64,000 nucleotides of DNA from Enterobacter sp. EA-1 (GTDB lineage Bacteria > Pseudomonadota > Gammaproteobacteria > Enterobacterales > Enterobacteriaceae), in the NCBI GenBank assembly GCA_002886105.1, contig CP025776.1, positions 1,364,001-1,428,000 on the forward strand. The letters run 5' to 3'. A model generated the notes under the pieces. The model ran no database searches, was not told where the DNA came from, and was given only the letters and a program-made list of their open reading frames with translations. The position numbers were made by a program, and so were the translations under genes. Shown here piece after piece: positions 52,496 through 63,920 of the stretch. The first letter of the stretch is position 1. The number at the start of each line of letters is the position of its first letter.

Positions 52496-53530
52496 ATGGC
52501 TTACTCAGTACAGAAGTCGCGCCCGGCGAAGGTAGCGGGTGTTTCACTTGTGATGTTGCTCGCCGCCTGTAGTTCCGATTCACGTTACAAGCGTCAGGTT
52601 AGCGGTGACGAATCCTATCTGGATGCTGCTCCGCTCGCTGAACTTCATGCGCCGGCCGGGATGATCCTTCCGGTGCAAAACGGGGATTACAACGTCCCTG
52701 TGACCAATGGCAGCGGCGCCGTTGGCAAACAGTTGGATATTCGCCCACCGGCTCAGCCGCTGGCGCTGGTGAGCGGTGCGCGCACCCAGTTTACCGGCGA
52801 CACTGCAACGCTGATGGTCGAAAAGGGCCGTAACAGCACGCTGTGGCCGCAGGTGGTGAGCGTTCTTCAGGCGAAAAACTACGCCATCGCCAAACGTGAC
52901 GATGCGTCGCAGACCCTGACAACCGACTGGGTTGACTGGAACCGTCTGGATGAAGATCAGCAGTACCGTGGTCGTTATCAAATCTCGGTAAAACCGCAGG
53001 GTTATCAGCAGGCGGTGGTGGTGAAACTGGTGAACTGGAACAAGCAGGCAAACCGGTAGCAGATGCCGCATCGCTGCAGCGCTACAGCACCGAAATGCTG
53101 AACGTGATCTCCTCCGGGCTGGATAAAACCGCGACCGATGCGCAGAACGCCGCAGAAAAACGCAGCGTAACGTCGCTGGATGTTCAGAGCGCGGCGGATG
53201 ATACCGGTCTGCCGATGCTGGTGGTGCGTGGTCCGTTTAACGTCGTGTGGCAGCGTCTGCCCTCGGCGTGCTGGAAAAGTGGGCATGAAAGTGACCGACA
53301 GCACGCGCTCTACCGGCAGCATGGCAGTGACGTACAAGCCACTGTCTGACAGCGGCTGGCGCGATCTTGGCGCGCGCGATCCGGGCCTCGTTTCCGGCGA
53401 CTATAAACTGCAGGTCGGCGATTTAGACAACCGCAGCAGCCTCCAGTTTATTGATCCGAAAGGTCATACCCTGACGCAATCGCAGAATGATGCGCTGGTA
53501 GCCGCATTCCAGTCTGCTTTTAACCACTAA
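52496..53530 (+). CDS. bamC: Outer membrane assembly lipoprotein BamC
   Basis: Accessory lipoprotein of the BAM complex, bound to BamD. Signal and lipobox [12 protein letters not shown]. The unstructured N-terminal segment ([20 protein letters not shown]) that binds BamD is present, followed by two helix-grip domains ([20 protein letters not shown]; and FNVVWQRLP...VGMKVTDST) and the end AAFQSAFNH. About 344 residues. Frame changes near 53050 and 53270. Confidence 0.96.
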
Positions 53531-53537
53531 TCCCGAA

Positions 53538-53563
53538 GGCCGGATCGCATCCGGCCTTTTTTT
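53538..53563 (+). terminator. Terminator after bamC
   Basis: Perfect 8-bp stem GGCCGGAT / ATCCGGCC with 3-base loop, followed by seven Ts. Confidence 0.93.
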
Positions 53564-53572
53564 ATTATGGTG

Positions 53573-53588
53573 ACGCAAACGTGTGCGT
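53573..53588. promoter_or_regulatory. PurR operator of purC
   Basis: ACGCAAACGTGTGCGT differs from the PurR consensus at a single position and lies 52 bases before purC. Confidence 0.93.
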
Positions 53589-53639
53589 CGGCGTAAAATA
53601 GCCAAATTCGATTTATATCATCACACCGGAGTAACAAAG

Positions 53640-54357
53640 ATGCAAAAGCAAGCTGAGTTGTATCGTGGCAAAGCGAAGACCGTTTACAGTACGGAAAACC
53701 CGGATCTGTTGGTGCTCGAATTCCGCAATGATACGTCAGCAGGGGATGGCGCGCGCATCGAACAGTTCGATCGTAAGGGCATGGTGAACAACAAGTTCAA
53801 CCATTTCATTATGAGTAAACTGCAAGAAGCGGGTATCCCGACCCAGATGGAAGCGCTGCTCTCCGATACCGAATGCCGGGTGAAAAAACTGGAGATGGTG
53901 CCGGTCGAGTGTGTCGTCCGCAACCGCGCCGCCGGTTCGCTGGGTGAAACGTCTGGGTATTGAGGAAGGCATCGAGCTGGAATCCGCCGTTGTTCGATAT
54001 GTTCCTGAAAAATGACGCCATGCACGATCCCATGGTTAACGAGTCATACTGCGAAACCTTCGGCTGGGTGAACAAAGAAAACTGGCGCGCATGAAAGAGT
54101 TGACTTACAAAGCCAACGACGTACTGAAAAAACTGTTTGATGACGCGGGTCTGATCCTTGTCGACTTCAAACTGGAATTCCGGTCTGTTTAAAGGCGAAG
54201 TGGTGCTGGGCGACGAGTTCTCTCCGGACGGTAGCCGCCTGTGGGACAAAGAGACGCTGGATAAAATGGACAAAGACCGCTTCCGCCAGAGCCTCGGTGG
54301 CCTGATCGAAGCATATGAAGCCGTTGCGCACCGCCACCGGGTGTGAAACTCGACTGA
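53640..54357 (+). CDS. purC: SAICAR synthase
   Basis: Eighth step of purine synthesis, joining CAIR and aspartate with [23 protein letters not shown] start; [55 protein letters not shown] in another frame; [31 protein letters not shown]; end GVKLD. About 237 residues. Frame changes near 53945, 53985, 54090, 54180 and 54340. Controlled by the PurR site just upstream. Confidence 0.96.
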
Positions 54358-54374
54358 TTGCCTGTCTGCGTAAT

Positions 54375-54404
54375 AACCAGAGGGTCACGGCATCCTCTGG
54401 TTTT
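54375..54404 (+). terminator. Terminator after purC
   Basis: 9-bp stem AACCAGAGG / CCTCTGGTT (54375-54383, 54394-54402) followed by Ts. Confidence 0.85.
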
Positions 54405-54491
54405 CTGCACCGTTTTTCCTGTGCTAATCCTTCCCTAAGCGCCTACGATCATATATACACTGGAGTCCATTATTGGGAGAGTGAGGTTGTT

Positions 54492-55352
54492 ATGCGTTGG
54501 CAAGGGCGTCGAGAAAGTAACAATGTAGAAGACCGACGCGATGAGTCGGGCGGTCCGTTCATCCGGGGGCCGGGTTTTCGCCCTGCGGCGGTAAAGGCGG
54601 GATTATTCTGCTGTTTCTGGTGATGGTGGCCAGTTACTACGGTGTCGATTTAACCGGCCTGTTAACCGGTCAACCTGTCAGTTCCCCCCTCACAGCAACA
54701 GCACATCAGCCCGCAGGAGGATGAGTCCGCGCGTTTTACCAGCGTGATATTCGCCACCACCGAAGAGACCACGGGGGCAACTGTTTGAAAAAATGGGGCG
54801 TCACTACCAGCAGCCGAAACTGGTGCTGTACCGTAACCGTTTCCAATACGGGGTGCGGTACCGGGCAAGCCATTATGGGGCCGTTCTACTGCCCGGCGGA
54901 CAGCAAGATCTATATCGATCTCTCTTTTACGACGAAATGAAAACCGGTGCTGGGTGCGAATGGCGATTTTGCGCAGGGCTATGTCATTGCCCATGAAGTC
55001 GGCCACCACGTACAAAAATTGCTTGGCACCGAAGAGAAAGTTCGCCGCCTGCAACAAAATGCCTCGCCGACGCAGGTTAATGCGCTTTCCGTGCGGTTGG
55101 AGCTACAGGCGGATTGCTATGCCGGTGTCTGGGGCCACAGCATGCAGCAACAGGGGCGTGCTGGGCGATTTGGAAGAGGCGCTGAATGCCGCGCGGGCCA
55201 TTGGTGACGACCGTTTGCAACAGCGCAGCCAGGGGGCAGGTGTTCCCGGACAGCTTCACTCATGGTACGTCAGACAGCGCTATAACTGGTTCAAACGCGG
55301 CATGGACAGCGGCGATCCGGCGCAGTGCGACACCTTTAGCGGGCAGTTATAA
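54492..55352 (+). CDS. ypfJ: Putative neutral zinc metallopeptidase YpfJ
   Basis: [18 protein letters not shown] start, one membrane helix ([20 protein letters not shown]), then a periplasmic domain with the Zn motif [15 protein letters not shown] and the downstream acidic [19 protein letters not shown]. End [18 protein letters not shown] then SGQL. About 287 residues. Substrate unknown. Frame changes near 54585, 54690, 54775, 54865, 54945, 55150, 55230 and 55280. Confidence 0.93.
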
Positions 55353-55361
55353 TCCCTTGTG

Positions 55362-57379
55362 ATGCAGGCATTTATTCAACACAGCGCGCGGATGGCGCAG
55401 GAAGGCATTCGTCGGTTACTGGTGGTGAGCGGCCGATGCGTGGTGCGAACAGCAGGCTGAGACGTTACGCGCAACCGTGCCGGGAGACTGGCTGTGGGTT
55501 GGTGAGCCTGCTGGCTGGTCGCCGCACTGTTCGCCGCGCGCGCTGGCAACCCTGCTCGGGCGCGAATTCCACCATGCGGTTTTTGATGCGCGTCAGGGCT
55601 TTGATGTCGCGGCTTTTGCCGCATTGGGCGGAACGTTAAAAGCCGGTAGCTGGCTGGTGCTGTTAACGCCGCCGCAGGCGAAGTGGCCGCACTTGCCGGA
55701 CGCAGACAGTTGCCGCTGGAGCGACACGGTCGATCCCATCCCCGTCCCCACGTTTGTTCGACATTTCTGCCAGACCGCCGCCGCAGACGGTGAGACGGTG
55801 CAGTGGCATGAAAACCAGCCTTTAATTCTCCCCCGTTTTGCTGCCCGCCCGGCACACCGGCATCCGGCGACGGGAGAGCCTGAACAAGAGCAAGCGCAGA
55901 TCCTTACCGCGCTGCATACCATGCCACCGGGCGTGATGGTGGTGACGGCCCCGCGCGGTCGCGGCAAATCGGCGCTGGCGGGGATGCATATCGCGCAGTT
56001 ATCCGATCCGGTGGTGATCACCGCTCCGGCGCGTGCGGCAACCGATGTGCTGGCGCGCTACGCCGGAGAACGCTTTACCTTTATCGCCCCGGATGCGCTA
56101 TTGCAGCAGATTGAGCGCACCGGCACGCAGCCCGGCTGGCTGGTGGTGGATGAAGCCGCGGCGATCCCCCGGCCCGTTGCTGCATGCCCTGACGGCAGCC
56201 TTCAGCCATGTGTTACTGACCACCACGGTTCAGGGGTATGAAGGTACCGGTCAGGGATTCCTGCTCAAATTCTGCGCGGGTTTCCCGCACTTGCGTCATT
56301 CCACGCTGAGCACGCCGCTGCGCTGGGCGAAAGGCTGCCCGCTGGAGCGCTTTATCAGTACGCTGCTGCTGTTTGACGACGTGCCCCCCGCGGATGTTCC
56401 GGAAGGCGAATGCATAATGCAGCCGCTGGCGCAGAGTGCATGGCAGCACAATCCCGCGCAACCTGCCGCGCTCTATCGCCTATTGGCGAGTGCGCATTAC
56501 CGGACTTCTCCGCTTGATTTGCGGCGCATGATGGATGCCCCCGGGCAGCATTTCTGGCTGGCAGAAAAAGCGCAGACCATCGTGGCGGCGTTGTGGCTGG
56601 TGGAGGAGGGGGGACTCCAGTAAGGCGTTAAGCCAGGGCGGTGTGGGCTGGTTTTCGTCGACCACGCGGCAACTGGTGGCGCAATCGCTGGCGGCGCATG
56701 GTGGCAGTCCACTGGCGGCAACCCTGCGCGGGTTGCGGGTTAGCCGTATTGCGGTCCATCCCTACAGCCAGCGTGAAGGTATTGGTTCGGCGTTAATCAT
56801 CCGGGCGCAGGCGAGCAGTTGTGGTGTCGATTATCTCTCTGTCAGTTTTGGTTACACGCCCACGCTGTGGCGTTTCTGGCAGCGCTGCGGTTTTTGCTGG
56901 TGCGCCCGGGCAGTCACCGGGAAGCCAGCAGTGGCTGTTACACCGCCATGGCACTGTTGCCATTAACGACGGCCGGGCACGAATTAGCGGCACGTGAGCA
57001 AGTGCGGCTGGCCCGCGACCTGCCCCCGGCTTTCCCACTGGCAACAGGAAACGTTGCCCCTCCCGTCGGGACAAACGACTACGACAATGATGATGACTGG
57101 CTTGAGCTGGCGGGGTTTGCTTTCGCCCATCGCCCGCTATCCACGTCGATGGGCGCATTACACCGTTTGTTGTACCGTAGCGCGTTACCGCTGGCGGCGT
57201 TGCGCGGCCAGCTTACCGCTGGTGAGTGCGAGCAAACGCTGTGCGAGCGGTTATCCCTTTCCGGGCGTAAAGCCTTGCTGGCGCAGCAACGTGCGGATGC
57301 CGGACAGGCGCTGTATGCACTTGATGCGCAACGCACAGTGACGCTGAAAGAACAGGTGCAGAAACTGCAATTTTTTTAA
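55362..57379 (+). CDS. tmcA: tRNA(Met) cytidine acetyltransferase
   Basis: Makes N4-acetylcytidine at the wobble base of elongator tRNA-Met using acetyl-CoA and ATP. MQAFIQHSARMAQEGIRRLL start at ATG 55362; RecD-like helicase domain with Walker A APRGRGKSALAG and Walker B WLVVDEAAAIP; GNAT domain with SRIAVHPYSQREGIGSALI; C-terminal tRNA-binding tail. SAHYRTSPLDLRRMMDAPGQ is a diagnostic block. About 672 residues. Frame changes near 55435, 56165, 56620, 56790, 56900 and 57040. The gene starts 9 bases after ypfJ. Confidence 0.95.
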
Positions 57380-57456
57380 CTAACTCATTCAGTTAAATGG
57401 CATGGTCATTCTTGCTCCCCGGCGTAAACTGCACCCAACACGTTAAGGAGACCACC

Positions 57457-58158
57457 ATGAAACATGACCATTTTGTCGTGCAAAGCCCCCAATCCCCGGC
57501 GAAACAATTGCTGCTGCTGTTTCATGGCGTCGGCGATAACCCTGTTGCGATGGGCGACATCGGTAGCCGGTTCGCCGTGCAATTTCCGGACGCGCTGGTG
57601 GTCAGTATCGGCGGCGCCGAGGCCAGCGGCCCTGCGCCGGGCGTCAATGGTTTTCCGTCGATGGCGTGACGGAAGAGAACCGGCAACAGCGTGTGGATAC
57701 CATTATGCCGGTGTTTATCGACACCGTGCGCTACTGGCAGAAACAGAGCGGGCTTGGTGCCCGGGCGACGGCACTGATCGGTTTTTCTCAGGGTGCGATC
57801 ATGGCGCTGGAAGGGGTAAAAGCGCAGCCGGATCTGGCCTCGCGGGTGATCGCCTTTAATGGTCGCTATGCCACGCTGCCGCAGGCGGTTTCTGCTGCAC
57901 AGACCATTCATCTGATCCACGGTGGGGAAGACCGGGTTATCGATCTGGCCCTCGGGCCGTTGCTGCACAGGAAGCCTTGCAGAACCCTCGGGAGGGGATG
58001 TGACGCTGGATATCGTGGAGGATTTGGGGCATGCCATTGACGACCGCAGCATGGCGCTGGCGCTGAACCATCTGTGTTACACCGTGCCGAAGCACTATTT
58101 TGATGAGGCGTTAAGCGGTGGCAAACCTGATGACGACGATATCATTGAACTGATATAA
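57457..58158 (+). CDS. ypfH: Carboxylesterase/phospholipase-family hydrolase YpfH
   Basis: Alpha/beta hydrolase of the esterase/lysophospholipase family. [20 protein letters not shown] (oxyanion region), nucleophile elbow [26 protein letters not shown] (acid) and [12 protein letters not shown] (His). About 233 residues. Start after TAAGGAG. Frame changes near 57655 and 57970. E. coli YpfH has esterase activity with unknown natural substrate. Confidence 0.95.
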
Positions 58159-58162
58159 AACA

Positions 58163-58184
58163 GCCACTCCCGGGCGGGAGTGGC
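58163..58184. terminator. Convergent terminator between ypfH and ypfN
   Basis: GCCACTCCCG / CGGGAGTGGC hairpin with an A-run on the left; it lies directly after the ypfH stop and 11 bases from the ypfN stop. Confidence 0.75.
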
Positions 58185-58194
58185 GTGTAGTGCG

Positions 58195-58393
58195 TTACTG
58201 TTTCGGCCGATCTTTTTCGGCCAGTCGTCTTCATCATCCCACTTGTCGTTAAAATCACGATGGGGGGGAAGCTCCGGTTTGTTGGCGAGGAATTTTTTAT
58301 GATCGACGCGATTGAGATCCTTAATCACATTCAGGATCACGCCGAGTAAAAACACCAGCACCGGATCCACCAGTATTTAGCAAGCCAGTCCAT
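58195..58393 (-). CDS. ypfN: Small membrane protein YpfN
   Basis: About 66 residues: [10 protein letters not shown], hydrophobic [16 protein letters not shown], then the charged [20 protein letters not shown] and acidic tail ending PKKDRPKQ. Single N-terminal membrane helix; function unknown. Frame changes near 58365 and 58215. Upstream of it lies dapE in the same orientation. Confidence 0.93.
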
Positions 58394-58411
58394 GCAATCC
58401 TCCGGTGCCCG

Positions 58412-59539
58412 TCAGGCGATGAGTTGTTCCATAATGCGTTGATACATACGGGCAAGCATCTGCAAATCTGCCGCGTTCACGCATTCGTTAATCTTGTGAA
58501 TGGTGGCGTTGACCGGCCCAAGTTCAACCACTTGCGCGCCCATCCGCGCGATGAAACGACCATCCGAGGTGCCGCCAGTGGTTAACAACTGCGGTTTAAT
58601 CTCATTATAGTGCTCAATGGCGTTCACGACCGCATCCACCAGTTTGCCGCGCCCGGTCAAAACGGTTGCCCGGAGATCCACCACTCCACGGTATAACGCA
58701 GCTGATGTTTTTCCAGCAGGGCAATGACTTTCGCTTTGATCATCTCATCCGTCAGTTCGGTACTGAAGCGGAAGTTAAACTGCACAAACAGATCGCCGTG
58801 AATCACGTTGTTGCTGCCCGTACCGGCTTTGATATTGGCAATCTGCATGCTGGTCGGCGGGAAGTAGTCGTTGCCTTTATCCCATTCAATGCCCACCAGT
58901 TCGCTGATCATGGGGGCGGCGCGGTGCACCGGGTTGTCGGCGAGGTGCGGGTACGCCACGTGGCCCTGTACGCCGTGGATGGTCAGGTTGCAGGTCATCG
59001 AACCGCGGCGGCCATTTTTTACCACGTCGCCCACTACTTCGGTGCTGGACGGTTCGCCCACCGTGCAGTAATCCAGACGTTCGTTGCGCGCCATCAGCGC
59101 TTCCACCACTTTGACCGTGCCGTTCCGTGGCGCTGGCTTCTTCATCGGAGGTGATCAGAAATGCGAGGCGGCCTTTATGCTGCGGGTGCTGAGCGACGAA
59201 ACGCTCGGCGGCGACAACCATGGCCGCCAGTGACCCTTTCATGTCCGCTGCGCCGCGGCCAAACAGCATGCCATCGCGGATGGTGGGTTCAAACGGGGGG
59301 TTGATCCAGCGATCCGCATCCCCGGCCGGGACCACGTCGGTATGACCGGCGAAGGCCAGCGTTTCCCCTTGGCCACGCCATGCCCAGAAGTTTTGCGTGT
59401 CGCCAAAATCCATCGGCTCAACGGTGAAACTGATAGCACGCAGGCGCGCAATCATTAACGCCTGACATCCCGCGTCATCGGGACTGAGAGAAGGGCGACG
59501 AATAAGCTGCTGTGTCAGCTCAATAACCGGGCACGACAT
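58412..59539 (-). CDS. dapE: Succinyl-diaminopimelate desuccinylase
   Basis: Zn hydrolase of lysine/peptidoglycan precursor synthesis. [20 protein letters not shown]; metal ligands in [17 protein letters not shown] and [13 protein letters not shown]; catalytic Glu in [29 protein letters not shown]-terminal [20 protein letters not shown] and IHKINECV. About 375 residues. Frame changes near 59125 and 58665. Probably co-transcribed with yffB (3-base gap). Confidence 0.97.
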
Positions 59540-59542
59540 AAA

Positions 59543-59899
59543 CTACACCTCGTTGATAAACTTCTCATAACTGGATTCATTGAAACCCAGCAGCATAGGC
59601 TTACCGGGCGCGCAGAGCAATGGGCGTTTGATAATTGCCGGCATTTCCAACATCAGTGCCACGGCGGCATCGGCGTGGGTGATGGTGTCGCGCAAAGAGG
59701 CATCAAGCTTGCGCTGGTGGTGCCCCGGGTGTTCAGCAGCGCTTCCCAACCCAGTTCGGCGATAAAGGTATGCAGCAGTTGTGCATCAATACCGTCTGCC
59801 CGGTAATCATGAAAGCGATACTCCATCTGGTTTTCCTCCAGCCAGCGACGGGCTTTTTTTGATGGTGTCGCAGTTTTTGATACCGTACATTGTGAACAT
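59543..59899 (-). CDS. yffB: ArsC-family (Spx/YffB) protein
   Basis: Thioredoxin-fold protein. Corrected start [20 protein letters not shown] at 59899 holds the single Cys of the family; [54 protein letters not shown]; end YEKFINEV. About 118 residues. Not an efficient arsenate reductase in E. coli; binds glutathione. Frame changes near 59855 and 59715. Confidence 0.94.
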
Positions 59900-60031
59900 G
59901 GTGAATCCTTTTGTCTCATTTTTGGTTATTTGCACAAGAAATTAGAATAACGGAATTTAAAAAAGAATATCATTCGCCTGTTAATGATAATTCAGCGAAT
60001 ATAGCCACTCTGCTCCAGCTTGAATAAACTC

Positions 60032-60429
60032 TCAGATGTTGCGCATACCATTCCTGTTGTTAAAAAAGCGAAAACCATATTGTTGATAAAATCCCGTTTT
60101 TTCCGGCACCGAATAAATAAAGGTTTTACCGTAAGGTAATAATGTTTTAACGATGTCCATCATTAATTGTTTACCATAACCGCGCCCCTGCATTTGCGGT
60201 GCGACAACAATATCAGCCACATAGCTTGCCCACGTCAAATCGCTGATGGCGCGGGCAGTGGCGACCAGCTTGCCGTCATGGTAACCGAACCAGCAAATGT
60301 GCTGTTACGCCACGCCTGCTCTACGAGTGCAGGCGGGCGCTGGTTGAGTCCGCCCGCCTCGAGCAAGACGCTTAATTCCACCCAGTCAACCTCATTAATG
60401 GAATGTTTATCACACAATGTGAATGTCAT
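60032..60429 (-). CDS. GNAT-family N-acetyltransferase
   Basis: About 132 residues: MTFTLCDKHSINEVDWVELS start; SYVADIVVAPQMQGRGYGKQ contains the acetyl-CoA-binding Q/RxxGxG loop; end FYQQYGFRFFNNRNGMRNI. Substrate unknown. One frame change near 60280. It is not at this position in E. coli K-12, so it is a small accessory gene between yffB and ypfM. More AT-rich than the neighbours. Confidence 0.82.
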
Positions 60430-60613
60430 TTCATTTGGCCCTAAAGTTTTTACGGAATATTGCCGTTACTCACATTAAATGACAGGTGAACGGCGCATAG
60501 TTAAACCAGTTATTAAACATACCCTGCAAACAACGATTAAAGCAATTGGTTGAAGTATCTTCACAGTGGTCACTGTTTTTAGTAGAATGACCGCAATAAT
60601 AAGAGAGGTAGTT

Positions 60614-60674
60614 ATGATTGAACATGAACTGGGGGAACTGGAAAGATTTTATCGAAGGCATGCTTCGTAAATAA
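60614..60674 (+). CDS. ypfM: Very small protein YpfM
   Basis: A 19-residue reading frame matching E. coli YpfM once one extra G is removed from GGGGG at 60631-60635: MIEHELGNWKDFIEGMLRK. Ribosome site AGAGAGG upstream. Position before acrD agrees with E. coli. Function unknown. Confidence 0.8.
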
Positions 60675-60734
60675 CATCCAGAAGAATGAGTAAGCAGTGA
60701 GAGCTTATAGCTAAACATGTGAAAGTAACCACAT

Positions 60735-60765
60735 GAAAAAAGGCGACCCGCAGGTCGCCTTTTTG
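60735..60765. terminator. Bidirectional terminator ypfM/acrD
   Basis: AAAGGCGACC-CGCA-GGTCGCCTTT with A-run on the left and T-run on the right, so it can serve both ypfM (+) and acrD (-). Confidence 0.9.
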
Positions 60766-60803
60766 TTCATCATAACTCTCCCTTTCGGGGAGAGGGGACT
60801 ATC

Positions 60804-63800
60804 TTACTGCGCACGTTCTTTCAGCGGGAAGCGGCGACGCACCAGCACAAAGAACAGCGGCACAAAGAAGATGGCGAGTAATGTTGCGGAAATCATGCCG
60901 CCCATTACGCCGGTGCCTACTGCGTGCTGGCTACCGGAGCCCGCGCCGGTGCTGGTGGCCATCGGCAGCACCCCGAAGACAAACGCCAGCGAGGTCATCA
61001 GGATCGGACGTAAACGCTGGCGGCAGGCATGCAGGGTCGATACCAGCAGATCTTCACCTTTCGCGTTCATATCATTGGCAAACTCGACGATCAAAATGGC
61101 GTTCTTCGCCGACAACCCGATCACTGTCAACAGGCCGACCTCGGAAATAGACATCGTTTTCCAGCCCGCGCATCCGAGGGTCGCTAACAGTGCGCCAATC
61201 ACCCCAAGCGGTACGACCAGCATCACCGAGAAGGGCACAGACCAGCTCTCATACAGCGCGGCCAGACACAGGAACACCACCAGCAGGGAAACCGCATACA
61301 ACGCAGGTGCCTGTGCACCGGAGAGGCGTTCCTGATAGGACATGGCGGTCCATTCCAGACCAAACCCGCACGGTAACTGGCTGACCAGTTTTTCCATCAC
61401 ATCCATGGCTGTACCGGTACTGACGCGGTGGACTCGCCCACAATCTCGACCGCAGCATAGCCGTTGTAGCGCTCCAGACGGGGCGATCCGGTTTCCCAGT
61501 GCGACGTGGCGAAAGCTGAGAACGGCACCATGCCGCCGCTGCTGTTACGCACATACCACAGATTAATATCATCCGGCAGCATGCGGTATTTTGCCGCTGC
61601 CTGTACGTAGACCTTCTTCACGCGACCGCGATCCATAAAGTCGTTTACGTAGCTGGAACCCCGAGGGCGGTTTGCAGTGTGTCGTTAATATCATCAATGG
61701 AGACCCCCAGCGCTTGCGCTTTGCGCTGATCGATATCGATCTGCAACTGCGCGCGCTGTCATCGAGGCCATTATGGCGGACGCGGGTTAACGTGGGTTCT
61801 TTGGCCGCAAGCTCAAGCAGGCGATCGCGCGCATCCATCAGCGCATCGTGACCTGCTCCGGCGTGATCCTGTAGCTCCATGTCGAAACCGGCGGAGCTCC
61901 CCATTCCGCTGATAGCCGGAGGGCTACTGGCGAAAACACGGGCTTCTTTAATACGGTTAAAGGCTTTGGTGGCGCGTTCAATAATAGCGAAGGCACTGCC
62001 GCTATTCGGATCGCGCTCCTCCCAATCTTTCAGACGAATAAATAAACGCGCGACGTTTTGCCCGTTACCGCCGGGCCGGAGCCGACGGTGGCAAATACCG
62101 ACGCGACATTCTCTTTTCATGGGTGAAGAAATAGTCTTCGACCTTCTGGACCACTTTCAGTGTCTGCTGCTGCGTTGCGCCGCTGGGCAGTTGCACGGAG
62201 GTGGTGAACATCCCGCCGATCTTCCTGCGGCAAAAATGATGTAGGCAGACGCAGGAATAGCAACACCATGGCGCCAATCAGCAACACATAGAGCAAAATC
62301 CAGCGCAGGCTGCGGTGCAACACCCGGCCTACTGCCGTTTCATAACGGTCGGCGTTACGGTTGAAGATGCGGTTAAAGGCTCCGAAGAACCCTTTCTGCC
62401 CGTGCAACTCACCTTTGTGCAGCGGCTTCAGCAGCGTGGCGCACAGGGCGGGCGTGAGGATCATTGCCACCAGCACCGACAGCACCATCGCTGACACAAT
62501 GGTGATGGAGAACTGGCGGTAAATTGCACCGGTGGTGCCGCCGAAAAAGGCCATCGGGACAAAGACTGCCGACAGTACCATGGCGATCCCCACCAACGCC
62601 CCCCTGGATCTGCCCCATTGATTTTACGCGTTGCTTCCCGTGGCGACAGACCCTCTTCGGTCATTATGCGCTCGACGTTTTCCACAACAACGATGGCATC
62701 ATCCACCAGCAAACCAATCGCCAGCACTACTGCGAACATGGTCGGCGTGTTAATGCTGTAGCCAAAGGCGTACAGCACAGCGAATGTCCCGAGTAGCACC
62801 ACCGGCACGGCAATGGTGGGGATAAGCGTGGCGCGGAAATTTTGCAGAAACAGATACATCACGAGGAAAACCAGCGCGATGGCTTCAAGCAGGGTTTTCA
62901 CCACGTCGATGATGGAGGCTTTAACGAAGGACGTGGTTTCGTAAGCGACTTTATACTCCAGACCATGCGGGAAAAAGGGCGCCAGCTCATCGAGGCGTTT
63001 TAGCACCAGTTCCGCCGTCGCCATTTCGTTAGCCCCGGAAGCCAGTTTGACCCCAAGGCCCGATGCGGCCTTACCGTTAAAACGGCTGAGGTTGTCGTAT
63101 TTTCCGCGCCCAGTTCCACCATTGCGACATCGCCAAGCTTGACTTCCGAGCCGTCCTGGTTGACGCGCAACGTAATATTGCGGAACTGCTCCGGGGTTTG
63201 TAATAACGATTGGGCATTGATGGTGGCGTTCAGCGCTTGGCGATCGACCGATGGTGTTCCGCCGAGTTGACCCACGGCAATCTGCGCATTCTGCGAAGAG
63301 ATAGCGCTTGTCACGTCGGAAGCGGTCATCTGATAGCTGTTGAGCTTCGCCGGATCGAGCCAGATACGCATCGAGTATTGCGTACCGTAGGCATCAATAT
63401 CCCCTACGCCATTCACACGGCTAATAGGATCCTGAATATTACTGGCGACATAATCGGCGATATCCTGTTTATCCATCGAGCCGTCGGTTGAGACAAAGGC
63501 GAGAGTCAGGATGTTGGTGTCACCGGTTTTACGCACGGTGACGCCCTGATTTTGCACTTTTGCGGCAACTTACGCAGTGCCGATTGTAACTGGTTCTGTA
63601 CTTGCTGGACGGCTTCGTCAGGGTCAGTACCGGCTTTAAAGTTAAGCGTGATCGTGGCCTGACCCGTTGCGCTGCTTTGTGATGACATGTACATCAGGTT
63701 ATCGAGCCCGGTCATGTTTTGCTCGATAACCTGCGTCACGGTGTTTTCTAGCGTTTGTGCAGATGCACCGGGATAATTAGCGGTGATACGGACGTTCGGT

Positions 63801-63920
63801 GGGGCTAAATCAGGATATTGTTCGACCGGTAAAGAAATAATGGCAAGTGTTCCCGTGAGACAGATCAGGATCGCCAGCACCCACGCAAAAATGGGGGCGA
63901 TCAATAAAAAAATTCGCCAT
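60804..63920 (-). CDS. acrD: RND multidrug efflux pump AcrD
   Basis: Inner-membrane drug:proton antiporter exporting aminoglycosides and other polar compounds with AcrA and TolC. Start [17 protein letters not shown] at 63920 after one base correction; [40 protein letters not shown]; membrane helix with the proton-relay Asp pair [41 protein letters not shown]-terminal [20 protein letters not shown]; end FPLKERAQ. About 1037 residues, full length. Frame changes near 63905, 63570, 63090, 62610, 62230, 62115, 61855, 61755, 61660, 61415 and 61165. Confidence 0.97.

Noticed and set aside
60470-60718. 82-codon open frame on the minus strand upstream of ypfM
   Set aside because: Low-complexity, Cys/Ser/Asn-rich protein antisense to ypfM; no ribosome site; looks like chance reading.
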